Part shown: one piece after another, positions 22,701 through 34,038 of the stretch
Layout: every line of letters starts with the position of its first letter
How positions within the stretch are numbered: position 1 is the first letter of the stretch
NCBI GenBank assembly: GCA_003864495.1
Contig: ML133495.1
Location: 2,301,231-2,365,230, forward strand
Source: Nemopilema nomurai
Taxonomy: Eukaryota; Cnidaria; Scyphozoa; Rhizostomeae; Rhizostomatidae
Length of the DNA: 64,000 bases
Reading direction: 5' to 3'
Translations under genes and position numbers: made by a program
The notes under the pieces: model-generated
The model's database searches: none
Seen by the model: the letters and a program-made list of their open reading frames with translations, nothing else
What the model was told of the DNA's origin: nothing

Positions 22701-25700
22701 TAAAATTTACACCCAATTATCCTTTTACTTTTTAGATGCTATGAAAATCCAGCATAAAGCATATGGCTACAAAGTAGGTATACTGTTGCAAATTTTTCAC
22801 TTCACATGCCAAAATTGGCTTGTCTAAATTAATGACAATTGCTTTGGGGAAATTGCAAATGAATTAACTGCTAATCACTTTGAATTCAATCGGCAAGAGT
22901 GCTTAATTGATTATTTCATAAAGTGCTTAACCAATTGCCTTACAATGACTGATCTGCAAAGGTATAGTGGTTGTTAAAACCAATGTGTCCCTGACACATT
23001 TTTACTTTGAGTGAAACAACAAAAAACTTAAACAAACTTCAATGTGTTGAGTTTCATCTAGACATTGGTTGCACAAGACGTTTTCGCTCAAATGTTTTAT
23101 GTACAAAAGTACCCACTCCACAAACCTTTAATAGAGAACTTTACTCTCGTTCTAAAGAAAGATTTTAAGCATCAATTCTGTGCAAGTTTTAAAGCTGATG
23201 TGCATGACAAGTGGTCAGAGAGGTTCAAAGCAAACTTCGAATATCAAACACTTGAGAAACTATTTGACTGGAAAAAGATTCCTCCATGGGAATTGAGAAT
23301 GTTAATTAATGGAAGCTAGTGCATGTTGTTGTTGTTTTGACGTCAAATAGCATGCATACGCGGCGTGGGTTACTAATTAGACTCGTAGAAGAAGGAAATC
23401 TTTAACTTGTAGTCGGTTTTCGTCAGCTGCATCTGAAAAGGGATTTACACCAAGCACGATATTTTTCAGCATGGAGACGTTTTTCTGTCCGTACTGTTTT
23501 TGGTATGACGCGTTTGAGAGCAGTGTTGAACTGGAATGGCATGTCCTTAAGGCGCATGGGGATCAGTGTCTTGTATCGCTGTTGAAATGTCGGGCAAGAT
23601 CGACCAAATGTACGTTTTCGTTATTTTTTTCAATTGTTATCTCTATACGCTGCTTTCAAGCACCCTTCATTCAAGATTTGTTTGCGTTTGTTCTAGTCGA
23701 CTTCATTTGTTTCTGACTTCATACCAGATAGTAATCGACATACCGGATAATAGATATCTTATTTTGAATATGTCATTGCAAGCAGTATGTGATATTCGTC
23801 ATTTTTAATTATTATCATTGATCTCAGTTGCAATTTTTTCCATGCCCTTTAGCTATAACTGCTAAGAAGAGTGGTCAATCGACGGTAAAATCTAAGATTA
23901 GCAAGAAGAGATTCAGATCTAATGAAGATGCTGGGCTTTTAAAAGCTGAAGGTGACAGCAAAATGAAATTCAGTGAGCATAGGCGACATCACAGTGCTGA
24001 AAAGAAAATACCTGTTTCTGATGCAGTTGAAAGTTTTGCCTCAACTGAAATAGCTCATTGCAGTGGACGATCTACACCGTCGGAGAGTAGCCAAGATAGA
24101 AGGTTTCTTGTAGGTGACAAAGATGCAACAATTACTGACGAAGAATGGCCAAGCAGTGAAGGAAAAGATCGACCAGGTGCACTTTCTATGAATTTGAGTG
24201 AAGTTTTAACAGCAGTACGTGCAATTTTGTGCAGATGCATACAGTTTGAGGTGGATGTTACTAAAAAATTTATGGAGTTGAATAAAGTACAATGCCATCG
24301 AGAGTCTGGTGAATTAATGAAGGAGGCCAATGGGCATTTAGTAGAACTGAAAAGGCTCTGTATGGAGTTGCTTTTGGGTGCCAGAGAAGAGGAAGAAGTG
24401 AAAACATCGAGCTGGGATAACAGAATACGAGGACAGGAATCGGTGACGATGCGGTACAAAGAGGACGATCTTAAAGAATATGGAAGCCAAACACCTGAAA
24501 AAACTGGAACATTTTCAGCAGGGCATGATAGGCCGGAGATTGACAAAAAAAATTTAGAAAATGGTGGAGAAAAACCTTGTCTGGTAGGCGAGGTATATGC
24601 TCCTGGTTGGCAAAAAGATAAGGAATTTAAAGAAGATTTTCGTATGTTTCAAGTTGAAAGCCCTGGTTTTGGAAATGTGGTGAATTGGCTAAAGATTATA
24701 AATGATCTCAACAGAGAGAATATTTCTTTGAAGCAAGAGATATCTAGAGTTAGATCATGCTTTGAATCGGTGAGACATCTGGATGAAGCAGATGGTAGTG
24801 GGCAAGAAGCTGAAGTGATCATTGGTGGCAAAGAGGCTCGTTTGAAAGAACAACGAAATGCTGATGAAAATCAAGGAAAACCGACTATAAGAAAGAAGAG
24901 GCACACCGTGGTCTCTCGTAAAGGACAGTCAACTGAAAGTTTGAAGGAACAGTTCGAGAGACTTGTTATTATAAACAGGAAATGCTTCGATGATATTGCG
25001 AAGCTATGTGGCAAAGTTGACAGTCTAACGTGGGAAATCGAGTTTCAAAAAGCTTATAGTTCAGAGATTGAGAGAAGGCTTTTAGAGCATATAAGGCTAA
25101 TTCAGAATCATAAGAGATTACCGGTTATTGCAAGAAGTCGAGAGGCAAATTTACTGAAGCCAAAAGGTGAATCTACAAGTAGTAGTGATCCAAAGTGACC
25201 CAAGTTGTCAAGCACAGGAAGGAGGTGAACTGTTATTGTATGCGTGAAAAAGGATACCGTTTAAGTCTTCTTTTTTATTAAAATACTTTCCTTGGAAACG
25301 AAATTTATTTTCATGACTTTTGTTTGCTATTTCAATACTTAATCTGTTTTCTACTTGACTTTCTTAATCTCCTCTTCCTCTTTTTCGTCTTGAAGCCCTA
25401 TTGCTATTTAACCGAGGTTGCAGGACTAAATTTGTTCTCCACATCCTCTTGTCTCCAGTCTAAGATCTGGCATCACTCTTCTGGCATCTTCTGGCTTCTG
25501 CCTGCTTGTTCCTACTTTTGCCTGCCCCTTTCAACCACTGCCATTCTCTTCCTGTTTTTTCTGACCTTCTTCGGTTTCTTCCGGCTTTTTACAACTTCTC
25601 CCCCCCCCTCTCTGGTTCATATGGGGCCACTGCTATGGTCCTTCCTTTTTCATAAATTCATCTCCAATCTTTCCCCGCCCCTTATTAATCTCCAAATATT

Positions 25701-26835
25701 TCCTAGTGCAACCCCTTCATTTTTTGGTCCTGGTCCGTCCTGGTATGTCTGTAGTGGATTTAACGGGTGGTTCTAAGTTGCAATTCCGAGTTGTATGCTT
25801 AATACGAACACAAGGCACCTGGTATGGGTGTGAAAAAAGTAACCAGGACAGTGCAGAAAAAATACCTCAAGTTCATTAAATATGCAGTATTAGTTGAGCG
25901 CAAATCCAGTATGCCCTGTATTAATTTAAAATGGATTTGTTGTGGAAATCAAGGATACCAGACCTGCCAGAAGATATGAAGAACATTTCCCTTCGACACG
26001 TACTAAGGATGATCTGAAATTTTTTGTGTTGTTCGTGCTGTAAAGGACAAGTAACTTCTCAATGCCCTTACCCCTTCCACCAAAAACTGTTATAAATGAC
26101 TGTTGTAAAATGAATGGCGAAATTTGATGTACCAATGATAAATAGTGTTGCTTTAACAGCTTACTGTCGTAACTTACTCTTAAGAATGTTTGCAAGCATG
26201 TCTTTGAAACTGTGTTTTCTATAGAGACTCCTTCTGATAACTGATCAAATTTGACGGAGGTCGATCTCTGAGTTATCTAAGGTTCGTGGCAATCAGACCA
26301 AGCTTGAACATCATTCCCAAACCAAGAAAAGATTTCAAAGTGATGTTATCAAATTGATTTAACAATGTAGTTTCGAAAAGTTTCTATGCGCAGTATTATG
26401 TTCTGCTGCATTTTCGAACATTTTATTTTAGTCTTCGGACCCAGTAATCAATGTCGAAAACGATGAGATGCTTCTAATAGACCCGAGTAAAACGTTGACG
26501 GAGAATGGAATTGGTGAGTAAAAACTCGTATTATTTGGCCTTTCAGAATGGAAAGGTGTATATGGCTCATCTATGAGGCGCAAAATTGAATTTTAATCGG
26601 TTAAAGAGCTTTCATTTTCATATGGAATTTAAACATGTTAATTGCACGATGCAAAAAGTATTGTTCAGTGCTTTGAATTATAATTGTTCACGCTAAATTA
26701 GATTCTCAATTAGAAGTGTTTTCTCAATAGTGTGTAAGTCAATTTTGCTATATTTTAGAAAATGAGACCGAGATATCAGTTTTTAACCTTGAAGAATACA
26801 GAAAGTATCAAGAAAAACCTGAAATTAAGTGGTAG
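19731..26835 (+). CDS. C2orf76: C2orf76 orthologue, UPF0538 family (126 aa)
   Basis: Five exons: 19731-19863, 22362-22412, 22736-22773, 26432-26513 and 26759-26835. They sum to 381 bases, and all junctions are in phase with GT-AG borders. The 126-residue product matches, from memory, the length and key blocks of human C2orf76: an N-terminal ITIRLIRSFEYKN, a central LPPPVKNHLYDAMKI, then an acidic DDE-like block near VENDEMLLID, and an E-rich tail ending in KW. The family is widely conserved in eukaryotes but has no established biochemical function. Introns 1 and 3 are large (2.5 and 3.7 kb) relative to a 381-base coding sequence. Intron 3 hosts an entire second gene on the same strand (23471-25198) and a possible alternative terminal exon (23062-23319). 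Orthology rests on several aligned blocks plus exact length, so confidence is high despite the small exons. Confidence 0.92.
20282..20995. repeat. Rearranged pair of short repeats with TATAAAAG flanks
   Basis: A 17-base word GTCTGCAGAGTATGGCA at 20282-20298 recurs exactly in inverted orientation at 20979-20995. The adjacent 16-base word TGTGCACACCGGAGAT at 20299-20314 recurs in direct orientation at 20951-20966. Both sites carry a TATAAAAG next to the inverted word. They look like two copies of one small element with part inverted, perhaps a MITE remnant, inside intron 1 of C2orf76. Confidence 0.6.
23062..23319 (+). CDS. Possible alternative terminal exon or orphan exon in C2orf76 intron 3
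   Basis: An open frame of 85 codons plus stop follows a fair splice acceptor (CATCTAG at 23055-23061). Its phase (0) matches the end of C2orf76 exon 3 at 22773, so splicing exon 3 here would give a 159-residue isoform lacking the conserved C-terminal block. The peptide is rich in Phe, Lys and Trp, looks globular rather than low-complexity, and matches no family I recognise. It could instead be the last exon of an unrelated gene, or chance. It ends about 150 bases before the start codon of the nested gene. Confidence 0.3.
   Translation, partial: TLVAQDVFAQMFYVQKYPLHKPLIENFTLVLKKDFKHQFCASFKADVHDKWSERFKANFEYQTLEKLFDWKKIPPWELRMLINGS
23471..25198 (+). CDS. Nested zinc-finger/coiled-coil protein gene (494 aa)
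   Basis: Two exons, 23471-23609 and 23853-25198 (1485 bases), join in phase; the donor is GTACGT and the acceptor is CCCTTTAG. Near the N terminus there is one C2H2-like finger: Cys6, Cys9, His24 and His29, spaced C-x2-C-x14-H-x4-H, slightly longer than classical fingers. The rest is hydrophilic with Lys/Arg patches. It contains helical, coiled-coil-like segments around the middle (LSEVLTAVRAIL onwards), around the INDLNRENISLKQEI stretch, and near the C terminus (from LKEQFERLVIINRK). There is no signal peptide or membrane segment. The gene lies wholly within intron 3 of C2orf76 on the same strand. It must have its own promoter, probably in 23320-23470, and a 3' end soon after 25198 (an ATTAAA occurs near 25277). 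I do not recognise the family. Confidence 0.75.
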
Positions 26836-28858
26836 ATGTTGCCTGTGACTTCCAAGATCCAGTTCCAGGTTCAAGTTACTTGGATTTTCAGATTGACCTG
26901 GCGAGTGTCCTAAAAATGTTGTCTCGCCTCTCTTTTGGTATGGGAGAGTTTGGGGTCGCCCATCATGGACCTTTGTGACCCTAGCTTATACAAAATGCAC
27001 TTATACTTAATTTATCTAGCTTATACTTAATTTTTTTACGGATATTCAAGATCTACGGAAATTTGTAGCACACTGTAAGAGGTGTAAATATAAATTATCT
27101 TGTTTTTGTGATGTGAAAATTGTGAAAGCAAAGTTTGTGCCAACTTTTGAACCGTCACTCAATAGTTCCGTTGTATAGGCCCTTTTTCGCTAACTTTTTT
27201 TGTCGCTTTCCCGCAAGTATTATTCTACAGTTTATAAACCCTTTGAGAGCTGTTTACAGGGTAGGTGTTACCTTATTTGCGCGGAAGGAAATGCTTGAAG
27301 CTGATGCGAGAAAAGTTATGCGGTACCAATGTTGTGCTGCAATATTATTTGCGAGCTGGCTTCGAACAAATTGGTACCCAGACCATCAAAGGGGCGGAAA
27401 TAATGATAATTGCGTCAACAATAACAGTAGGATGTGCTAGAACGTCTGTTTTGATTGCTGGCGTCGCGTTCACACTGCACTCTTACTTGTGATTACATTT
27501 AGATAAATGACATTTGTTTCTATACGAGACCTTCTGTTAATCGAGCCATCAATCTTTTCAATTTGTTAACATTTTACTCAGACAATTTCACGAGAAAATT
27601 AAACGGAATGAAAAGGAGAGAGTGATTTAGTAAACAAGCAATTAATCACGCGAGATAAAAGGTCTTGTTTCCGTTTGGGTGGAGTTTTCGTGCTGATGTG
27701 TTTGTAACAGACAAATTCTTTTACTTTAATGCAGCACAGATAACCATATCATATTAATGGCTCTTGTACGAGGTTGCAGCGGAAATGAGCTTCGGACTTT
27801 CGTCTCCAGACCAACACGTAGCTACCTGGTAATTACACGAATAGAAGAAGTATGACAATATAGTTATTGTTATCAGTTCCGAAGTATGCTGCTGTTGTAG
27901 ACACCCAAACCCCAGCGCGCGTAGAGTTCCAAAGTTCAGGCAATTTCGCAGCTCACTTACTTATTCCCCTCACCCTAAAACTCTACTGAAAGAAACTAAA
28001 GCTCTACTGAAAGAAAGAATTTCCTAGACAAATTTTTTGGAGCCATGTCTTTGGAATCTGGTCGGAGAACGATTAAGTTCTTGTTATCTTTTTCGCAATC
28101 ACGATTCACCTGGAATGCAAGCGTAATTACTTTGAAAAGATTTATTACTTTCGTCTTAATTTGTATTTTGTTTTTGAAAGGCTCGAGGGGCGGTACTGCC
28201 GACAATCAATATACATGTCCCGCGAAAGTAGAACTCTTTCTAAGCTGGGTTGCCGAGGTAGTTCCCACTCCCCTTCGACTGGGGCGTTTGGTTTTCACCT
28301 ATTTGCTTGTATTTTAGAACCGTGCTAAAATGTTATTTTTATGCAGGAGTAAATATATTCTTCCACCGTTTCATTTTTAAAGATGTTTCATCTATATTAT
28401 ACGCTTGATAATTTCATAATCCGTTGAATACTGAAAACGTTATTCGTAATGTAAGCTGATTTGTAGAAGTGTCTTGAAGAATGAACACAAAATTAATATG
28501 CATGGTTTCCTTTCGCTTCATCTCCTGAACGAATTGCCAAAATGCTGTAAAATTCTGATACAGTCACAAAACATAGCTTCCGGATTTTCTATGGCAACAT
28601 ATTAATGAAATCATCACAGAACTGACAATGGGCGAAATGAATTATTCTAATTGGCATGTTAGACACCTCTCTGAACACGTAAGCGATATCGAAGAGGATG
28701 GAGGCTAACTAATTGCCCTGTAATTGTTTGTCTTTGTTTCCTCGAACGTAATAAATCTATAGAGTTGACTATTTAAGTCAGGGTCGCTAGGTACGGGCTA
28801 ATTCACAAGCCAACGGTCGGCCGTGTTCTAAACGTGTGCGTAAGAACTAAGAAACTTG
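26836..28858. other. Intergenic stretch, no gene recognised
   Basis: About 2 kb lie between the C2orf76 stop and the homeobox start. It contains the C2orf76 3' untranslated region and presumably the homeobox promoter. ORFs such as 27135-27440 and 28045-28317 have no domain features and no splice-supported extension. A near-exact tandem repeat of about 19 bases (core AAACTCTACTGAAAGAA) sits near 27977-28016. Confidence 0.45.
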
Positions 28859-30005
28859 ATGAAAAACTTTGTTTGTGGGTCGAAAATGAAGCCGAGAAAT
28901 ACCTCGTTTATGGTGGAAGATATTCTGGGTCTCAGAAGAGATAAGGACCGTATCAAAAGTAACACAAAGCAAAAGGAGGAGATTTGCGGTGTCATTGGAG
29001 ACAACGAAGTATTTAAAGCTCACGCGAAAGCAGATGTGCCTAAGGGTAGGTGTCTTGCTGATAATTTCGTTCTGAGTTTTTAGTCGTTATTAACCCATTG
29101 TCTGTTGCCAGATCAAGAGAGCTCAGTCTGCAGGTTTAAACTTTTAAATATCACCCCGTGAAACTGTCTGAGGGTTGCAATCTGAAGTCAAACTTAAGTT
29201 GAGATCTACTCAGATGATGCTTTATCTTTCTTTGATCTTTCACATTTGATCTTTGACCTTTGATAGATGTTAAGAGGAGACGCCACCGGAATGCCCCAGC
29301 CAAGAATCGCCAATGTTTCTCGACAGCAGAAGTGAGCCAACTGGAAAAGCTCTTCGAAGAAACAATTGGATACCCAGACACAAGTACGCGAAGACGACTT
29401 GCCCTCGAGCTGCAGGTCTCGGAAGCCAAGATACAGGTAAACATTGTAGCCAATTGAAATCAGCTGAAGCCGATAAACCCTCCAGCTTGACACGCTAGCA
29501 ATTCTATTAACTATTGTAAAGCAGCATCTTTATCTCCTGTTTATATGTACACTTTTAATGTTTCACATCATTGAACTTTAACCGTCCCTTTAAAGGCGTC
29601 TTATCAAGGACAGATAGTTTTTTTGGTCTTTACACATCAGGCCAAAATTTTTGCCCAAAACGCCTATAATGTGTTTGCAGCGAGTGCAGTTCTCTTTGAA
29701 GTTTGCTTTGAGTGTTTCTGTTTTTTTTTCAGATTTGGTTTCAAAACAGACGTGCAAAGTTCAGAAGGCAAAAGAGACAGCAAGCACGACAACTCAGTAT
29801 CTTACGGTCACATTGTGACATCCAGTCGCACAACCCTATTTTGAACAATTCTTTGTCAAGGAGCTACAATTTCATGAACTATCTTCGCCTGATGTCTCAG
29901 CAAATTAAGTACCCGATTGTGCAAAAGGAACACGAAATCAGGCCCAGTTTCCCAGCCCCGAAGTCTTTTTTGGAAAGCAAAAGAACCTCTCCTACCTGGC
30001 TATAG
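28859..30005 (+). CDS. PRD-like (Q50) homeobox transcription factor, 209 aa
   Basis: Exons are 28859-29045, 29267-29436 and 29733-30005 (630 bases, phases consistent). The ATG at 28859 follows a TTG and is the first ATG in frame. Residues 16-24 (SFMVEDILG) resemble an eh1-type Groucho-binding repressor motif. The homeodomain spans about residues 73-133 and ends in helix 3 IWFQNRRAKFRR; position 50 is Gln. The intron between exons 2 and 3 falls between homeodomain residues 46 and 47, the position typical of PRD-class genes. The loop between helices 1 and 2 reads FEETIGYPD, one residue longer than the canonical FERTHYPD pattern, making the domain 61 residues. No paired domain was seen. The C-terminal tail is short, basic and Ser-rich. 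The product should be a nuclear DNA-binding repressor. The exact family is not assigned because the domain is divergent. Confidence 0.9.
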
Positions 30006-30270
30006 TATTGGGAGCCTAAAAAAGGCTGCAATTCTTACAGCTGGTCTAACGAAGATTGTCATGATTCATGACTCTAATGTGAAGATGTCATGGTTTTAGA
30101 GGTCCATTTGCTTGGATTTTTAAGGCTCAGTGGTCGAAACGAATCTGACTAATGGCCAGTGAAGATTGATAAACAAACAAAATTCATCTTGTTGGTGAAT
30201 GGCTTTTTTCAATCAACGTACGTTCATATGTTGAATAGATTTTATCAACAAAACACGTATTTTGCATACG

Positions 30271-31308
30271 TCAGCAGACTTGGCAGCTTTCCTTGCAATT
30301 CACAAGCATCCAGCCCGGGTTGATATGACAATGTCCCGCATTGGCCCACACTTGACAGTACTGATGTGAATCCGAACAGGTGCACTTCCTGCAACTTTTT
30401 GGACACGTGGCCTAGAAACACGAAGTAGTTTTGTATTGACTCGATTAGTAAACTTTCACTGTAGAGCCACCGTTTGCTGTAAGAATGCGTAGCTCAATTT
30501 GAAATCTGAACTGCTTTGTGACTCATCTTTTAGAACAAAAACAGATTTTTCTTCCAGCTTAGATAAAATCTTTAGTTTTTAAGGAGATTACGAATAATAA
30601 GCTCGTATTTCAAAGGATTTGCCTCAAAAGTGGTTGGTGACTAAGAAAGTGTCAAATTTGGTAGAAGGAGGCCACTCACGTGCATGTACACCGGGTTCCT
30701 TGTACATTCGCCAATGCTGGCCCAACTGGAGCAGTAGTAGTGCTTGTCAGAGCAAGCTGCAATTAGACGAGCATGCAAGTGAAATGCAGTCATCAAGAAA
30801 CATTTGTCCAAACACAGCAAGCATCTTTACAAGCTTAATTTCACTGCCTGCTGTAACATGAAATTATGAAGTGTTGTATTCTTGCCTCCTTTCAGCAAAA
30901 TATGTAATAATTGCCCGCACTCCTGTCCAGATCTGGACACACTCTTGCTTATCAGTGCTACTACCATTTTTTCACAAGATTGAATGCGATTGTTGTCATT
31001 TCGGAAGCTGTCTGTACGAAAGAAATCATTTAGCAATATACCTACACGTTTGTTCCCACTTACTTGTTGGTGCCTTCGTACTTGTTTTCTTTGATTCTGT
31101 TGTTGTTGCTGGTATTGTTCCCACTGTTGTTGCTGGTGTTGTTCCCACCACTGTTGTTGCTGGTGTTGTTCCCACCACTGTTGTTGCTGCTGCTGTTTTT
31201 GTTGCTGCTGCTGTTTTTGTTGCTGCCGCTGTTTTTGTTGCTGCTGCTGTTGTCGTTGCAGCTGCTATTTTTGTTGCTGCTGCTGTTGTCGTTGCTGCTG
31301 CTGTTCTC

Positions 31309-31342
<34 letters not shown>

Positions 31343-34038
31343 TCGTTGCTGTTGTCGTTGCCGGTTGTTGCGTGATAACAACATGGATGGTGGTAGTAGG
31401 TGGAGCGACTGTTGACCCTGCACCCGTACTGTCACAGTCCATTTTGAACGGTATTACCCTACCTAAAGCAATATGCCCTTTATTAACAAGTATGCTTCTC
31501 TTATCGATCCAAACTGACCTGATTTCATTAAGATGTTGATAAGGCCCTTTTCGGTCAGATCGAAGCAAATGCCACAGTTTGTTCGTATGCCCAAAACTGC
31601 TAATTAGATTCACTTTATATCAAAGACAGTGGATGCATGTTTGGGATCTATGTCACCAGAGACGCTTTTATGTCATGAGATAAAGCCTGAAATTATGATT
31701 CTGTTGGCTGGCGTAATCAAGGTAGACACGAGGCAGTAAACTGTGCCTCAGTGCACTCTTTTATAAAGTTTCACGGCCTGTTGTTACTATACGAAATCAC
31801 AATAAGCCTTGAGGGGATTTTTGACAATCATAACTCTCTATGAAGTTTTAGTTAAGTGATTGAAACGCTTTCTTACCGGATTTATCGCATCTGTCCATAA
31901 TTATGTTACCACATGGAAAGACTTCTTTTACAAGCCCATAGAGCGTTGGATCGTATGTTCTCAGTTTATCTCGCGTGTCAATGGAGTTGTGTATTCCATT
32001 CGGTGGATGAGCGTATGCATTGACGTTGAAGTAGCTTTGAACACCCTCTGCGAAGTACTCCTTCCATGTGCTCATGGCATATGTATTGGCCCAAAGTCCT
32101 CGCGATCTCGCGTAGTAATATGCAGACTGCAAGCGCGAGTTGAATCCTGGGATAGCCCCTGCTGTTATGGCGACCTCCTGAATGCCGTGGGAAAATTCAT
32201 GCAGAAAAATGTCCTCGACCCTGTACCTATGGTTCAAATGTCATTTGATTTGGTTTGCTTAGTGATGATGCCCCAAAATTATCCCCCAGAATCCCGCGAA
32301 AGTTAAAAACACACCTAGGAGCATTCAAAGTACAGTTTGTATGATGCAACAAGTTGTGAATGTCTCCAATGTTTAGAGCCTATCAAGGAGTCCACGAATC
32401 ATTAGACATTATGAGATGTCAGTGTCTGTTGGACCTAGGCATTGGTCCATGTGCCAAGAAGTACCCGCAGAATGATTTGTTCCAACCCCCGTTGTTCCAC
32501 CTGCATTTGTTTGGCCTAGCTACCATGCTTAAGAAGCACTTACCTATCAGTCGACCAGCAGAGCAGATTCTCTTCTCCCCCTGTTGAAATTGGAATCGAA
32601 AGGGTACCTCCAAGCCCCCTTGCCCGTTGATCCCACCAAGACGGAAGGTAGCTATGTTCCGGAATACTGCGCACACCTTCTCGCGCACCAATAATTCCGG
32701 CTCTTCCATAGTTCTATTGAAGGAAGGGCAAAGTTGATTCACAACGAAATTTGCAAGGTGTACCATTTTCTATCGTGGCATGAATAAAGGTAGTGTATAT
32801 TAAGAGAATGAGATGACTTAAGATGTTGGAAAAGTCTCTAATAGCAACATGATTTATGGAAAATATAATCGAGCATAATTCGAGTACACTCTAAGCCACA
32901 GCAATAAGTGCAGAATTGAAAATGCAGTATTTTGTTACGCAAAATATCTATATTTTTTTATGCCTACAAAGTACCTTGTATAGGTGGTATCGGATCAGAT
33001 AGGAGTCGGCCAATAGGAACCTCAGCACATAGCAAGCTCGTGTCAAGGCTGCATCGGACACGTAGGCTGAACTGACGATTGGTATGCCGTACGCGTGGGT
33101 GTACTTCCTATAGTAGCCATATCGGGTTATGAATGTTAGATGGCTCGGCACGGATGTGACGCTATCACACATGTGATCATTCGTTGGCCCGCCCGGTCTG
33201 TTGGCGTACACTTGCGAAAGCTCTTCTACTACGAAAACATGGTGTCAATTTAGTAGAGTCTGACAAAAACATACTCACGCTAAATAATCATACAGCAGAT
33301 AAGCTCACTCGTCTACGAGATATTTACAATTTCCCAATGCTATATGTCTTTTTTGAACCTTTGTCCTGAAAGTAATTCTTTAATCAGTTGTCATCCACGT
33401 CTTTACTACCCATAATGATCCATTCGATAGCAGATCCTTTTTATCATGGCCTTTCATGTTTACTCACAACGCTAAAAAAGTTTAAATCTTTCCCAAAATC
33501 TGTCAACCCAACAAATGACTCACATTTATAAGCGACATAGTTAATTGCAAGTGTTGCATCATTTCTTTACATTGCAAAAAACAGTTTGAATCAACTTTCT
33601 ATATTTCTACAGTGACAATTTGGGCATAGGGATGTTTCCCATTTCAGATAATGGCCCGAACCAGTGCTATGGACTCACCTTGGAAGGCTTGTTGCGGAAT
33701 GTTTTGAAAGTCAGGAGCGTAGTCGTGTAATGCTGCTGCGTTCAGAGGCGAAACAGCAATTGCCCAGCCTAGTGAGTTATTACCAAGGAAAAGGTTAGTT
33801 ATTCTTTCTGTATTTCGTATGGCAGTCATGTTACATTTGTTATTCCTGATCTAGTTATTCTCCAGATGTGAAGACAAATTAAAGCATTCTTAAATAGGCT
33901 GAAATTGGTCTTCAAGTATTCTAACAGTCTATAATTCTACAGTAACTGCAAAAAATGTTGAGCTCTCCAATAAGGCACGTGTGAAACAATCAAAACGCAC
34001 TCACTTGCAATGGCAACGGCATAATAGAGAATCGCCAT
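30271..34038 (-). CDS. Secreted zinc-metallopeptidase-like protein with mucin-like linker and two ShKT domains (503 aa)
   Basis: Eight minus-strand exons: 34005-34038, 33679-33768, 32975-33225, 32544-32713, 31877-32226, 31064-31462, 30680-30756 and 30271-30411 (1512 bases, all phases agree). Residues 1-25 form a signal peptide (MAILYYAVAIA then a small-residue stretch). The globular domain (about 30-295) carries a gluzincin-type HEFSH at 191-195. A downstream WKEYFAEG (236-243) could supply the third zinc ligand. The shape resembles the ATLF-like peptidase domain found in several eukaryotic secreted proteins (inference). Exon 6 adds a linker of mostly Thr, Ala and Pro in short repeats, a likely O-glycosylated stalk. 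Exons 7 and 8 encode two adjacent 35-residue ShKT domains with six Cys each (433-467 and 469-503); the protein ends on the last Cys. ShKT domains are common C-terminal modules of cnidarian secreted proteases and do not by themselves make this a toxin. Role in digestion, matrix or venom is unknown. Confidence 0.88.
31115..31372. repeat. GTT/GCT-rich trinucleotide tract encoding the Thr/Ala linker
   Basis: The plus strand is built from short units of GTTGCTGCTGCTGTT with TTT or CTC interruptions, preceded by two to three longer units with the core GTTGCTGGTGTTGTTCCCAC. Read on the coding (minus) strand it gives repeated AAATKT- and TTPATTV-like peptides in exon 6 of the metallopeptidase gene. 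Because it is a codon-phased repeat, its length is probably polymorphic without breaking the frame. Confidence 0.85.

Noticed and set aside
30827..31036. Minus-strand ORF between metallopeptidase exons 6 and 7
   Set aside because: It lies in an intron; exons 6 and 7 join in phase without it and it has no ShKT cysteines.
31064..31375. 103-codon Leu-rich plus-strand ORF
   Set aside because: It is the antisense reading of the GTT/GCT tract in the metallopeptidase linker exon; the minus-strand frame joins seven other exons in phase, the plus strand does not.
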